Shown: positions 52,370 to 60,752 of the stretch, in pieces
How the letters are laid out: every line of letters starts with the position of its first letter
Position numbering within the stretch: position 1 is the first letter of the stretch
NCBI RefSeq assembly: GCF_001542625.1
Contig: NZ_CP016279.1
Coordinates: 4,464,001 to 4,528,000, forward strand
DNA from: Streptomyces griseochromogenes
GTDB lineage: Bacteria > Actinomycetota > Actinomycetes > Streptomycetales > Streptomycetaceae
Reading direction: 5' to 3'
Length of the DNA stretch: 64,000 nucleotides
Position numbers and translations under genes: made by a program
The notes under the pieces: model-generated
Seen by the model: the letters and a program-made list of their open reading frames with translations, nothing else
Database searches by the model: none
What the model was told of the DNA's origin: nothing

Positions 52370-53737
52370 TCAGGTCACCGGGCGCACCGTCATCGGCAGG
52401 CCGCCGCGGATCCGCAGGGTCAGCATCGCCTCGCCGGCCACCTCGTATCCGGGCACCTTCGTCAGACGCAGGTCACGCGCCACCGTGGCGAGCACGACGG
52501 TGGCCTCCATCATGCCGAGGCTGTTGCCGACGCAGAACCGAGGTCCCGCGCCGAACGGAATGTAGGAGTAACGGTTCCTGCCCGCCGACGCGGCGGAGGT
52601 GAACCGCTCCGGATCGAAGCGCGTGGGCGAGGCCCAGAACGCTGGGTGCCGGTGCAGCAGGTACGGGCAGAGCAGCACGTCGGCGCCGGCGCCGACGGGG
52701 AATCCGCCGATCTCGTCGTCCGTCCGGGCGATACGGGGGAGCAGCCAGACCGGGGGACAGAGGCGGATGACCTCGTCGAGGACCTGCGTCGTGTAGGTGA
52801 GCTCGTGCAGGCTCTCGATGGTCAACGGCCCGTGCCCGAACACCGCGACCGCCTCGTCGTGCAGCCGCTCCCATACATCCGGATGCTCGTCGAGCAGGTG
52901 GAACGCCCAGCTCAGTGTGGAGGCGGTGGTCTCGTGCCCGGCGAGCAGCAGGGTGACCAGCTCGTCGCGCATGCGTATGCGACCGACGCGCTGGTCGGGT
53001 TGCCGGCGGACCGACTCGATCAACCGCGAGACGACGTCGTCGCCGGCGGGCCCGGCAGCGCGGTCGGCGGCAAGTCGGTCGACGATGCGCTGGAGATCCC
53101 GTCGGGCACGCCGGAAGCGCGTCTGCAGGGGCAGCGGAAGCCAGAGCGGCACTTTGCCCAGCGTGATGGCGTCGAACATGGCCTGGTTCTGGACGGCCTC
53201 GAACGACCCGCCGAGCGACTCGAAGACACCGAGGTCGGCGTCGATCAGCGTGCGCCCGAGCACGCCCAGGGTGAACGCGGTCATCTCGGCGCGCATGTCC
53301 ACCGGGCCCTCGCCGATGCGGGAGCGCAGCCGTGCGGCCAGCCGCTCGGCCTCGTCGCCGATGGCGCCGAGCTGACGGGTGATCCGTTTCGCCTGGAAGA
53401 CCGGCTGGATCGTTCTGCGCTGCCTGCGCCACAGCTCGCCTTCGCTGGTGAGCAGGCCGTCCCCGAGGGCGCGCCGGGCGTGGATCATGCCGAGGCCCTT
53501 GGTGTAGTTCTCGGCGTTGTCGGCCAGCACGTGCTTGGCGTGGTCGGGGTGGTTGAAGAAGTAGAGCGTCTTGGGGCCCAGCGGCAGGCGGACCGCGTCA
53601 CCGTATTCGGCGGCGGCCCACACCATGACGTCGAGACGGCTGCGCACCATCCTGGCGAGGACGGGGAGCGTGGAGATACGCGGCGGCCCGGGGATCCGAC
53701 GGGCGCCCCGCGCGACCGGAGAACTCGCGGTCGTCAC
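52370..53737 (-). CDS. cytochrome P450
   Basis: A 455-residue P450, longer than typical soluble bacterial CYPs and resembling the CYP102-haem-domain/CYP4-like groups. LLLAGHETTASTLSWAF (I-helix) is near residue 280, EVIRLCPPVWLLPR carries ExxR, RFDPERF follows, and the haem loop is FGAGPRFCVGNSLGMMEA with the cysteine ligand. The start is GTG 53737, overlapping the DUF1702 stop (GTGA), so the P450 is translated with DUF1702. No ferredoxin gene is adjacent. In this setting it probably oxidises the product scaffold; enediyne warhead cassettes also carry a P450. Confidence 0.9.
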   Translation of the reverse strand: MTTASSPVARGARRIPGPPRISTLPVLARMVRSRLDVMVWAAAEYGDAVRLPLGPKTLYFFNHPDHAKHVLADNAENYTKGLGMIHARRALGDGLLTSEGELWRRQRRTIQPVFQAKRITRQLGAIGDEAERLAARLRSRIGEGPVDMRAEMTAFTLGVLGRTLIDADLGVFESLGGSFEAVQNQAMFDAITLGKVPLWLPLPLQTRFRRARRDLQRIVDRLAADRAAGPAGDDVVSRLIESVRRQPDQRVGRIRMRDELVTLLLAGHETTASTLSWAFHLLDEHPDVWERLHDEAVAVFGHGPLTIESLHELTYTTQVLDEVIRLCPPVWLLPRIARTDDEIGGFPVGAGADVLLCPYLLHRHPAFWASPTRFDPERFTSAASAGRNRYSYIPFGAGPRFCVGNSLGMMEATVVLATVARDLRLTKVPGYEVAGEAMLTLRIRGGLPMTVRPVT

Positions 53738-54717
53738 GGAACGGCCCGCCGGAACTCGGCGAGCCCCGATGCGATGCGTTGCCGCCAGATTTCGTAGGCG
53801 GGAACGGCGGAGTCGCCGGGAGTCTCGGTGCGGGCCGCGTCGGCCAGGTCCGCCGCTCGTGTCGGCGTGACACCGCAGAGCAGGCCGGTCGCCAGCGTGG
53901 TGTGCGGCGTCACGAGACCGGCTCGCAGCCGGGCCGTCGCGGCGAACACGGCGCCCTGCGCGACCTGCGGCAGGTGCTTTCCGGCGCGCCGCATGAAGGC
54001 CCGCAGCTCCTCCTCGTTCACCCCGCCCGCGTAAGTCGCGGCCAGGCCGGCGCCGCTGTAGAGGTCGGCCCGCCGCGATGCGTCGAACGCGTCGATCAGG
54101 TCGGCGGCCAGGTCGGGGTCGGTTCCGCCGACGAACCAGATCGCGCGTCCGATGCCCTGGTCGATCACACGGCTCGCGTACGAGGCCGGGCCGCCGGCCG
54201 GCCAGGGGAAGTCCGGCTCCTGATACTGGCGGCGCACGTACCGGTCGGTGTGGAAGTAGGCCTGGTGGAATCCGTACCCGTCGAGGACGAGCCAGCGCAG
54301 CAGCGGATCCGCGGCGGCGGCGGACGCCTTCGCCCAGCGGAACCGCGGCAGCCGGGCCATGGCCCAGCCCAGCCCGACGTAGATCATGTACTCGTGGTCC
54401 CTGGCCCTGCCGTCGAGGAACCCGCTCACGTTGCGGCCTCCGAACGGCAGGCCGTCGCGTATCGCGAAGCCCATGCCGGCGCCCTCGTAGGCGAAACCTC
54501 GGAACTGCCACGGCAGTTCCTCGAGACGCTCCTCGGCCTCCGCCGGCACGCGCGCCTCGGCGGCATACGCGTACCCCGTGAGGAAGGTCTCGCCGATCGT
54601 CTCCAGCGTCTCCCGCGCGGCGGGGTTCTTCACATGGAAGCCGCGGACCGAAAGGCTCGCCTCCGACGTGCTCGGCGTCAGAACCCGGCGCCTAAGGGCT
54701 CGCCAACCACTGGCCAT
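53734..54717 (-). CDS. DUF1702 family protein
   Basis: A 327-residue member of DUF1702. Family-typical blocks are FHVKNPAARETLETIGETFL near residue 26, EELPWQFRGFAYEGAGMGFA, HEYMIYVGLGWAMARLPR, DGYGFHQAYFHTDRYV and QGIGRAIWFVGGTDP. DUF1702 genes occur in enediyne clusters and in a number of clusters with UnbV/UnbU-type genes; no enzymatic activity has been established. GAGAGGAGAG precedes ATG 54717. It is translationally coupled to the downstream P450, implying the two act together. An UnbV-type gene lies 8 kb to the right. Confidence 0.88.
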   Translation of the reverse strand: MASGWRALRRRVLTPSTSEASLSVRGFHVKNPAARETLETIGETFLTGYAYAAEARVPAEAEERLEELPWQFRGFAYEGAGMGFAIRDGLPFGGRNVSGFLDGRARDHEYMIYVGLGWAMARLPRFRWAKASAAAADPLLRWLVLDGYGFHQAYFHTDRYVRRQYQEPDFPWPAGGPASYASRVIDQGIGRAIWFVGGTDPDLAADLIDAFDASRRADLYSGAGLAATYAGGVNEEELRAFMRRAGKHLPQVAQGAVFAATARLRAGLVTPHTTLATGLLCGVTPTRAADLADAARTETPGDSAVPAYEIWRQRIASGLAEFRRAVP

Positions 54718-54818
54718 CGTTCTCTCCTCTCGGCGGATCGAAACCCGGAGATCTGAGTGGGAGCGTGCCGACCCGTAGGCCGGCACGCCTGCTCTCTGCT
54801 TACGGTCATGACACCGCG

Positions 54819-55631
54819 TCAGCGCGCCGCGAGCTCCGGGGTCCGCCGCGCGGCCAGCATCGGCTCGGGAAGGAACCTGTTGTCCAGCTCCGGTAGCGCC
54901 AGCAGGATCGGCAGATCGGTTCTGTCCACGGCGCGCATGGGGATGCGGAGTTCGACGTTGTGGTCGGCCCGCATGTCGACGGGTTGGCCCGCGCCCACGA
55001 AGAGGGGATGGCGGGCCCACGGGCGCGGATCGACGTCGGCCCGGCGCACCGCCACGGCGGCGGCACGGACGTACCACTCACCGACGGGCACCGCGCGCAG
55101 CCGGTACTCCCGCACACGGCAGCCATCGGTGGGACTGTCGAGGATGTCGCAGGAGACCGGCATCCCCTCGACGATGGGGCTGCCGAACGCGCCGACATAG
55201 ATGCGCAGCGGCGTGCCGCTCGGTGGCAGCACCACCGTGCCGTGCACCGCGCCGGACCGTCGGTACGTGTCCGTCTCGGAGTGCGTGAACGGCGGCAGGC
55301 CGCTGTGTGAGAGCGACCGGAAGCGGGTCGGTGACACGCCGACGCTGCGAGTGAACCGGGTGGTGAACGTTCCCAGGCTGTTGTAACCCACCATATAGGC
55401 GATGTCGGTGACGCTCAGCGACGTCTCCAGCAGAAGGTTCTTGGCCCTGTACAGGCGAATCGCGGTCAGGAAGCGTCCCGGCGACGTACCGGTGACGGAC
55501 CGGAAGACCCGCGAGAAGTAGAATTTGCTCAGTACGGCAGTGTCGGCAATTTCATCGAGGGACAGTGGTTCACTGTAGTGGTCCCACATCGTCGTTATCG
55601 CGCGTTCCACCGCCACTCTCGATAACTGCAC
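54819..55631 (-). CDS. AraC-family regulator with N-terminal HTH and TTA codon 3
   Basis: A 270-residue regulator in which the DNA-binding AraC domain is at the N-terminus: AITTMWDHYSEPLSLDEIAD, FYFSRVFRSVTGTSPGRFL and VGYNSLGTFTTRFTRSVG. A C-terminal domain of about 150 residues may bind a ligand. The GTG at 55631 has a G-rich site just upstream; codon 3 is TTA (55623-55625), so translation should need the bldA leucyl-tRNA, a typical feature of cluster-situated regulators. Alternative GTG starts at codons 6 and 8 would avoid the TTA, so this start should be confirmed. It is the probable activator of the DUF1702-P450 unit directly downstream. Confidence 0.85.
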   Translation of the reverse strand: MQLSRVAVERAITTMWDHYSEPLSLDEIADTAVLSKFYFSRVFRSVTGTSPGRFLTAIRLYRAKNLLLETSLSVTDIAYMVGYNSLGTFTTRFTRSVGVSPTRFRSLSHSGLPPFTHSETDTYRRSGAVHGTVVLPPSGTPLRIYVGAFGSPIVEGMPVSCDILDSPTDGCRVREYRLRAVPVGEWYVRAAAVAVRRADVDPRPWARHPLFVGAGQPVDMRADHNVELRIPMRAVDRTDLPILLALPELDNRFLPEPMLAARRTPELAAR

Positions 55632-56086
55632 TTGAGCGCCCCCCGGTTCTCTCGATGCGCCTAGCCCATGATCGGCAGTTGATGCTCTTCATGGCAGCCT
55701 CTTGAGATGCTGCTCGACATACTTGCCGCACCCGGTCGACTACACTTCTTTGAAGTTGCCCGTACCGAGTTTGTACCGGCCGGTGTCGCGTGCCGGGTGT
55801 CGTGCGTGACGGCTGGTCAGGCTGATGCGGGATGGAAGGGGGGTGACAGCTGAGTTCAGGCTCGCGGTTCGCGCTCCTGCCCGGAGACCAGGAAGAACAG
55901 CGGCCCGGCTCCATGCGCCCCACCAGGTGTTCGGACACACCCCCCCCACCGCCCGACAGGCACCCGGGCCTGCCGCCGCAACCGCCGACGCGCGTATATC
56001 CGGCAGCGATCATATGCGCGCCTCCGAATCGCGATCAGCACGTTCCGCGAGTAAAGCAAATTGCAAGAGGTTAATAGCACGGTCGA

Positions 56087-56169
56087 GGTGATTCCGAATG
56101 CGTGATTCCGGCACCGTGAATCAGCGCTCGGCTTGTGCCCATTCACGGATGGCCGTGAGCTGTCTGATC
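56087..56169. repeat. direct repeat copy 1 with internal dyad
   Basis: It begins GGTGATTCCGAATGCGTGAT and ends CTGATC. It contains the inverted repeat TGATTC-N9-GAATCA at 56103-56123, plus a second TGATTC at 56089. Copy 2 starts 117 bases downstream. Confidence 0.8.
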
Positions 56170-56203
56170 TCGTTGTCCTGACGGTCCGGTAGGTTCCGGT
56201 CGG

Positions 56204-56285
56204 GGTGATTCCGAATGCGTGATTCCGACGCGGTGAATCAGTCTCCGGCTCGTGTTCGTTCGCGGGTGGCCGAGACCGGCTGATC
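56204..56285. repeat. direct repeat copy 2 with internal dyad
   Basis: It begins GGTGATTCCGAATGCGTGAT exactly as copy 1 and ends CTGATC. TGATTC-N9-GAATCA is kept at 56220-56240 although the nine central bases differ from copy 1, so the dyad is conserved while its spacer is not. Recombination site, transposon relic or operator are all possible. Confidence 0.8.
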
Positions 56286-56562
56286 CGCAGGTCGAGCAGG
56301 CCGCGCCACCGGGCCGGTTCGAGGCGCGGACGACCTGGACCTCGGCCGCGCCGACGCTCACCGAGACAGCGGGGAACCTGACGGCCTGTGAGCGCATCGA
56401 GCCGCTGCCCGACGAGGGCTCGTGCGCCGAGCTCGAATCCCGCAGAGCGGCGTCACCCTCGGACCCCGCGCCGGCGGTGCCGCGTACTCGCCGGCCCCGC
56501 GCGGCAAGCGCGTCGGCATGGTCGAGCGCGAGTACGGCAGCCAGCCAGGCTGAGCGCGCCGT

Positions 56563-57213
56563 TCAGCCGCGGCGCGCGCCGGCGGCCTCCAACGACGCCG
56601 CCGCCTTGGCGCTGTCATCGCCGGCGCCCATCAACATGCCGCACACCACCGTCTGGAAGCAGGCGTCGGCGTCGTAGGGCTCGATGAGGTATCCGCCGAG
56701 TTCCAGCGTGACGAGTCCGTGGACGCCGATCCACATCTGATGCGCCACGCGCGCCGGGTCGTCGGCGCGGAACCGGCCTGCCATCATGCACCTGTCCACG
56801 GCGCCCACCAGGGTCTCCAGCGTGTAGCGGCCGTGCTGCCGTTCGTCGTCCGAGAGCGCGAAGCCGCCGAGGCTCGCTCCGCCGAACATGACCGAGTACA
56901 GGTACTGATGCTCGATCGCGTTGGCCCGGTAGGCGTATCCGAGCGCCGCGACGTCGGCCACGGGGTCGTCGGTCTGCGGGACCGCGGTCATCCGGTCGTT
57001 CAGGCGCCGGAAGCCCTCGTGGACCATGGCCCTGACCAGATCGTCCATGCCGCCGAAGTAGGTGTAGACCGCGGTGGTGGAGGTGCCCACGGCGGCGGCG
57101 AGCCGACGGGTGGACAGCGCGCTCGGTCCCTCCTCGTTCAACAGGCGCGCGGCGGCCAGGATCAGATTCGCGCTGACTTCGGGGTCGGCTTGTCGGGGGC
57201 TCACCCTTGACAT
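56563..57213 (-). CDS. TetR-family transcriptional regulator
   Basis: A 216-residue TetR regulator. The N-terminal helix-turn-helix is ILAAARLLNEEGPSALSTRR with AAAVGTSTTAVYTYFGGMDD around 40-60. The rest is a helical ligand-binding domain of the TetR_C_33/WHG type, including YLYSVMFGGASLGGF. The start is uncertain: ATG 57213 lacks a ribosome site, and GTG at codon 4 is an alternative. It is divergent from the carotenoid oxygenase gene, with a 12-base palindrome between them, so it probably represses that gene and itself. Confidence 0.88.
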   Translation of the reverse strand: MSRVSPRQADPEVSANLILAAARLLNEEGPSALSTRRLAAAVGTSTTAVYTYFGGMDDLVRAMVHEGFRRLNDRMTAVPQTDDPVADVAALGYAYRANAIEHQYLYSVMFGGASLGGFALSDDERQHGRYTLETLVGAVDRCMMAGRFRADDPARVAHQMWIGVHGLVTLELGGYLIEPYDADACFQTVVCGMLMGAGDDSAKAAASLEAAGARRG

Positions 57214-57240
57214 GGTCGCACAGGAGGTCGAGCATAACAA

Positions 57241-57252
57241 CGTTACGTAACG
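57241..57252. promoter_or_regulatory. palindromic operator for the TetR regulator
   Basis: CGTTACGTAACG is a perfect 12-base palindrome in the 60-base gap between the divergent tetR-type and carotenoid oxygenase genes. Position and symmetry match known TetR operators. It would overlap the promoters of both genes. Confidence 0.65.
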
Positions 57253-57273
57253 CTGGTATGTGACGGAGGCGGG

Positions 57274-58614
57274 ATGGGCGGCGCACCGTATACCCAGACA
57301 GGCGGCTACCGGCCGGTCTCCCGTGAAGTCACCGTCGTCCAGCCCGAGGTGGAGGGCGCACTGCCGCCCGAGCTGAACGGTACGTTCGCCCGCATCGGAC
57401 CGAATCCCCTGGGCGCCCCCGACGCGCGCCGCCACGCGTTCGAGGGGGAGCCCATGGTGCACGCGATCCGTATCAGGGACGGACGCGCCGAGTGGTACCG
57501 AAACAGATGGCTCCGGACCGACCGGGTCTGCGCCCATCTGGGAGAGCTGCCCGCGCCGGGACCGCGCCACGGCCTGTCCGACGACGCCGGGGGCAACCTC
57601 GTCCGGCACGCGGGCCGAACCCTCGCGCTGGGCGACGGAGGCGTGCTGCCGATCCAGATCGGCCCCGATCTGGCCACCGCGGCCCGCGTCGACTTCGACG
57701 GGACGCTCTCGGCCGGGTTCTCCGCGCACCCGGAGATCGATCCGTTCACCGGGGAGATGTTCGCGGTCGCCTACTATCACGAGCCGCCGTACGTCCTCTA
57801 CCTCGTCATCGGCGCGGACGGCAGGGTACGCAGGACGCTGCCGATCGCGGTGAAGAGTCCGCCGATGATGCACGCCTTCTCACTGACCGAACGTTACGCG
57901 GTCCTCTACGACCTCCCCGTCGCCTACGATCCGGCCGCCGCAGCCGGCGGCTCCCGCGTCCCGTACAGGTGGCGACCGGATCACGAGTCCAGGATCGGCG
58001 TGCTGCCGCGCGACGCCGATGCGCCCGATGTGCTCTGGATGGACGTCGATCCCTGCTACGTCTTCCATCCGCTCAACGCCTACGAGCGTGCGAACCGGAT
58101 CGTCATCCACCTCGTCCGCCACGCACGGGTCTTCGACCGCGAGCCGCTGCGGCCGGGCGAGTCGGCCCCCACGCTCTGGCGGTGGACGGTCGACCCGCGC
58201 GGCGGCACGGTCGTCGAGAAACAACTCGAGGAGTACGTCGAGGAGTTCCCCAGGATCGACGACCGGTTCAAGGGCTCGTACAACCGGTACGGTTTCGCGG
58301 TCGCCATGTCCCCGTGCGGGAGCGGGGGGTACCTCGCCGGCCCCGGGCTCCTCCGCCACGACCTCGTCGGCGGCCGTACCGAGACCCACCGGTTCGGGCC
58401 GGGGCACGAGACCGGCGAGGCGGTGTTCGTACCGCGCGGCCCCGACGCCGCCGAAGCGGACGGCTGGTTGCTGAGCCTCGTGTACGACTCGGCGGACGAC
58501 CGGAGCGAACTGGTGGTTCTGGACACGGCCGACTTCACCGGAGAGCCCGCGGCGGTCGTACGCCTGCCGGTGCGAGTGCCGCACGGTCTGCACGCGGCGT
58601 GGATCGCGGACTGA
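57274..58614 (+). CDS. carotenoid oxygenase family protein
   Basis: A 446-residue member of the carotenoid cleavage oxygenase (RPE65) family, non-haem iron enzymes that cleave double bonds of carotenoids, stilbenes or lignin-like phenylpropenes. GTFARIGPNP near residue 36 is a family hallmark. Likely iron-ligand histidines are in SAHPEIDPFTGEMFAVAYY (about 150), PPMMHAFSLTERYAVL (about 200), YVFHPLNAYE (about 265) and the terminal RVPHGLHAAW. GGAGGCGGG precedes the ATG. It is controlled, presumably, by the divergent TetR regulator. Substrate could be a polyene intermediate of the cluster. Confidence 0.9.
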   Translation: MGGAPYTQTGGYRPVSREVTVVQPEVEGALPPELNGTFARIGPNPLGAPDARRHAFEGEPMVHAIRIRDGRAEWYRNRWLRTDRVCAHLGELPAPGPRHGLSDDAGGNLVRHAGRTLALGDGGVLPIQIGPDLATAARVDFDGTLSAGFSAHPEIDPFTGEMFAVAYYHEPPYVLYLVIGADGRVRRTLPIAVKSPPMMHAFSLTERYAVLYDLPVAYDPAAAAGGSRVPYRWRPDHESRIGVLPRDADAPDVLWMDVDPCYVFHPLNAYERANRIVIHLVRHARVFDREPLRPGESAPTLWRWTVDPRGGTVVEKQLEEYVEEFPRIDDRFKGSYNRYGFAVAMSPCGSGGYLAGPGLLRHDLVGGRTETHRFGPGHETGEAVFVPRGPDAAEADGWLLSLVYDSADDRSELVVLDTADFTGEPAAVVRLPVRVPHGLHAAWIAD

Positions 58615-58719
58615 CGGACACCGCGGCTCCTTGCGCGATCGGGTCAATTTGGAAGAAGGCGCGCGCCGTCGAGATCCTTAGTCTGGTCGGGAGTGTCCGA
58701 CCGGACGAGAGGAATGCTC

Positions 58720-60345
58720 ATGGCGCCGAGGCTTCTCGGTCGTGCCCGGGGGGAGTTCGAACACCCGGTGGCGTTCTGGTGCGGCGTGCTCGCCTGCAGC
58801 GTGGGCGTCGCGCTGCACCTGCCGATGTACTTCGGCGCGCGCGACATGCACTACGCCATGGCCGGAATGCGGCCGGACGCCGCCATGATCACGGGAATGG
58901 TACTCATCGTCGTCGGACTCGTCGCGGTGGTCCACGGCGTGCTGCCCGCGCGCGGGGGCGAGATCAAGAAGTCGGCGGAGCGTATCCGCGTCACGGCCAT
59001 CGACGACGCGCCGATACGAGGTCAGCACATCGCCTTGCTCATCGTGCTCGCCATCGCGATCACCATCGACGTCATGAAGCCGGCGACGCTGTCGTTCGTC
59101 GCGCCCGGTATCGCCCATGAGTACGGCCTGAAATCGCCGGCGAATCCACACGGTCACATTCCCGTCTCGTGGCTCCCGCTCGCGGGGATCAGCGGAACGG
59201 TCGTGGGCTCGTGGGTGTGGGGCTCGCTGGGCGACCGTATCGGGCGGCGCTCCTCGATCCTGCTGGCCGGAATCCTCTTCGTCACCACCTCGATCTGCGG
59301 TGCGATGCCCGGCTTCTACTGGAACCTGCTGATGTGCTTCATGATGGGGATCGGTGTCGGCGGCATGATCCCGATCGCCTTCGCGCTCATGGCGGAGACG
59401 ATCCCCGCGCGCCACCGCGGCTGGCTGATGGTGCTCATCGGGGGCGACATCGCAGGCGCGTACGTGGCCACGAGCTGGCTGGCCGGATGGCTGACGCCGA
59501 CCTACAGCTGGCGCATCCTCTGGCTCATCGGCCTGCCCACGGGGCTGCTGTTCATCGCGCTGAACCACTGGATCCCCGAATCACCCCGCTACCTGATCGC
59601 CCGCGGCCGGGGTGAGGAGGCCAGGGCGATCATGGCCAGGTACGGCGCGGCGGTGCGGGAGGTCCCGTCCGGCGCGGAGGTGCCCGAAGGGCCGGCCCGC
59701 AACGGCTACCAGCGGCTCTTCCGGCGCCCGTTCGCCGGTCCCACCCTCGCGATCACGGTCCTCGCCATCGGCGCCGGCCTCGTCACGTACGGCTTCCAGC
59801 TCTGGGTGCCGACCAACCTGCAGCACCTCGGGTACTCGGAGGTGAAATCGGACTACGTCGTGCGCAACGCGGCGCTGCTCGGGCTCCCCTTCACCGTGCT
59901 GGTGGCCATGGCGTACGGGTGGTGGGGGAGCCGTAGGACGATCGTGACGCTCTCGGTCACGTCGGCGCTGACGCTGGGCGGCTTCGTGGTGGCCGGCAAC
60001 TCGCTCGCGCACCACCGTCTCGCGCTCTCGCTGCTGCTCATCGTGCCTCTCTCCGCCATCAGTTCGGTGGCGGCGGTGGTCTCCGCGTACGCCGCCGAGG
60101 TCTACCCCACGATGCTTCGCTCGCGCGGTTCCGGCCTCGCGGCCGGCATGACCAAACTGAGCGGGGTGCTGATCATCGCGACCGTCGTCGCCGCCACGAC
60201 CGTTCCCTCGATAGCGGTGACCGCGATCGTCGGCGCGGTGCCACTGCTGCTGGCGGCCGCCCTGTTCCTGTGGATCGGACCCGAGACCAAGCGCCGCAGC
60301 CTCGAGGAGATCACCGGCGAGCTATTGGCCACCGAAGCCGCCTAG
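58720..60345 (+). CDS. MFS transporter with N-terminal two-helix extension (copy 2)
   Basis: A 541-residue transporter closely related to the one at 34719-36359. It has the same two-helix extension (FWCGVLACSVGVALHLPMYF), the shared SPANPHGHIPVSWLPL segment, GDRIGRRSSILLAGILF and PESPRYLIARGRGEEA. Earlier in-frame starts at 58693 and 58714 exist; ATG 58720 has GAGAGGA about 8 bases upstream and gives the same N-terminus as copy 1. It follows the carotenoid oxygenase by about 100 bases and ends at a clear hairpin. In the cluster it may export the product or import a precursor. Confidence 0.85.
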   Translation: MAPRLLGRARGEFEHPVAFWCGVLACSVGVALHLPMYFGARDMHYAMAGMRPDAAMITGMVLIVVGLVAVVHGVLPARGGEIKKSAERIRVTAIDDAPIRGQHIALLIVLAIAITIDVMKPATLSFVAPGIAHEYGLKSPANPHGHIPVSWLPLAGISGTVVGSWVWGSLGDRIGRRSSILLAGILFVTTSICGAMPGFYWNLLMCFMMGIGVGGMIPIAFALMAETIPARHRGWLMVLIGGDIAGAYVATSWLAGWLTPTYSWRILWLIGLPTGLLFIALNHWIPESPRYLIARGRGEEARAIMARYGAAVREVPSGAEVPEGPARNGYQRLFRRPFAGPTLAITVLAIGAGLVTYGFQLWVPTNLQHLGYSEVKSDYVVRNAALLGLPFTVLVAMAYGWWGSRRTIVTLSVTSALTLGGFVVAGNSLAHHRLALSLLLIVPLSAISSVAAVVSAYAAEVYPTMLRSRGSGLAAGMTKLSGVLIIATVVAATTVPSIAVTAIVGAVPLLLAAALFLWIGPETKRRSLEEITGELLATEAA

Positions 60346-60366
60346 CCCGCCCACCGAGAGCCGGCA

Positions 60367-60405
60367 GCCGAACGGCCCGACGCCTGAGGGCGCCGGGCCG
60401 TTCGG
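60367..60405 (+). terminator. hairpin terminator after MFS copy 2
   Basis: GCCGAACGGCCC at 60367-60378 pairs with GGGCCGTTCGGC at 60394-60405, a perfect 12-base stem, 22 bases after the stop codon. Confidence 0.85.
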
Positions 60406-60752
60406 CGTGCCGAGCAGGGCGTCCCCGCTGTCGAATCCGATCCGATTGTCCGCCGGGAAGACAGGCCGTTTGCCTCACGCACAGGGAGGTTCCGGTCCGG
60501 GAAATCGTCGAGGGCTCGGCGGCGTTGGTCATGTGTTCCTCATGGAATTATGCATAACGGCCGCGCGACGCGATCGCCAATCGCGAGTACCGGATTCGGC
60601 ATCTTCAGGATTGCGCTGATTCGGTGCCGAACCCTTTAGCGACGGCAAGGCAAGAGAAGCCCCGACACAAGCACCGGGGTCATCCTGGTCGTGGCGATTG
60701 GCAGGCGCTCTCACGGATGCTCATCCACGGACAACCGCGATTTTGGGGAACC

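Larger units (their letters stand above)
55632..56562. other. 930-base gene-free region with repeats
   Basis: No supported gene. It includes AT-rich DNA near 56030-56075, a run of 8 C near 55940, and two copies of an 82-base repeat. Open frames here lack starts, ribosome sites and recognisable products. It separates the AraC-controlled unit from the TetR/carotenoid-oxygenase unit. Confidence 0.6.

Noticed and set aside
56252..56677. Plus-strand open frame overlapping the TetR gene end
   Set aside because: It overlaps the well-supported TetR gene, has no ribosome site and encodes low-complexity Ala/Arg/Ser sequence.
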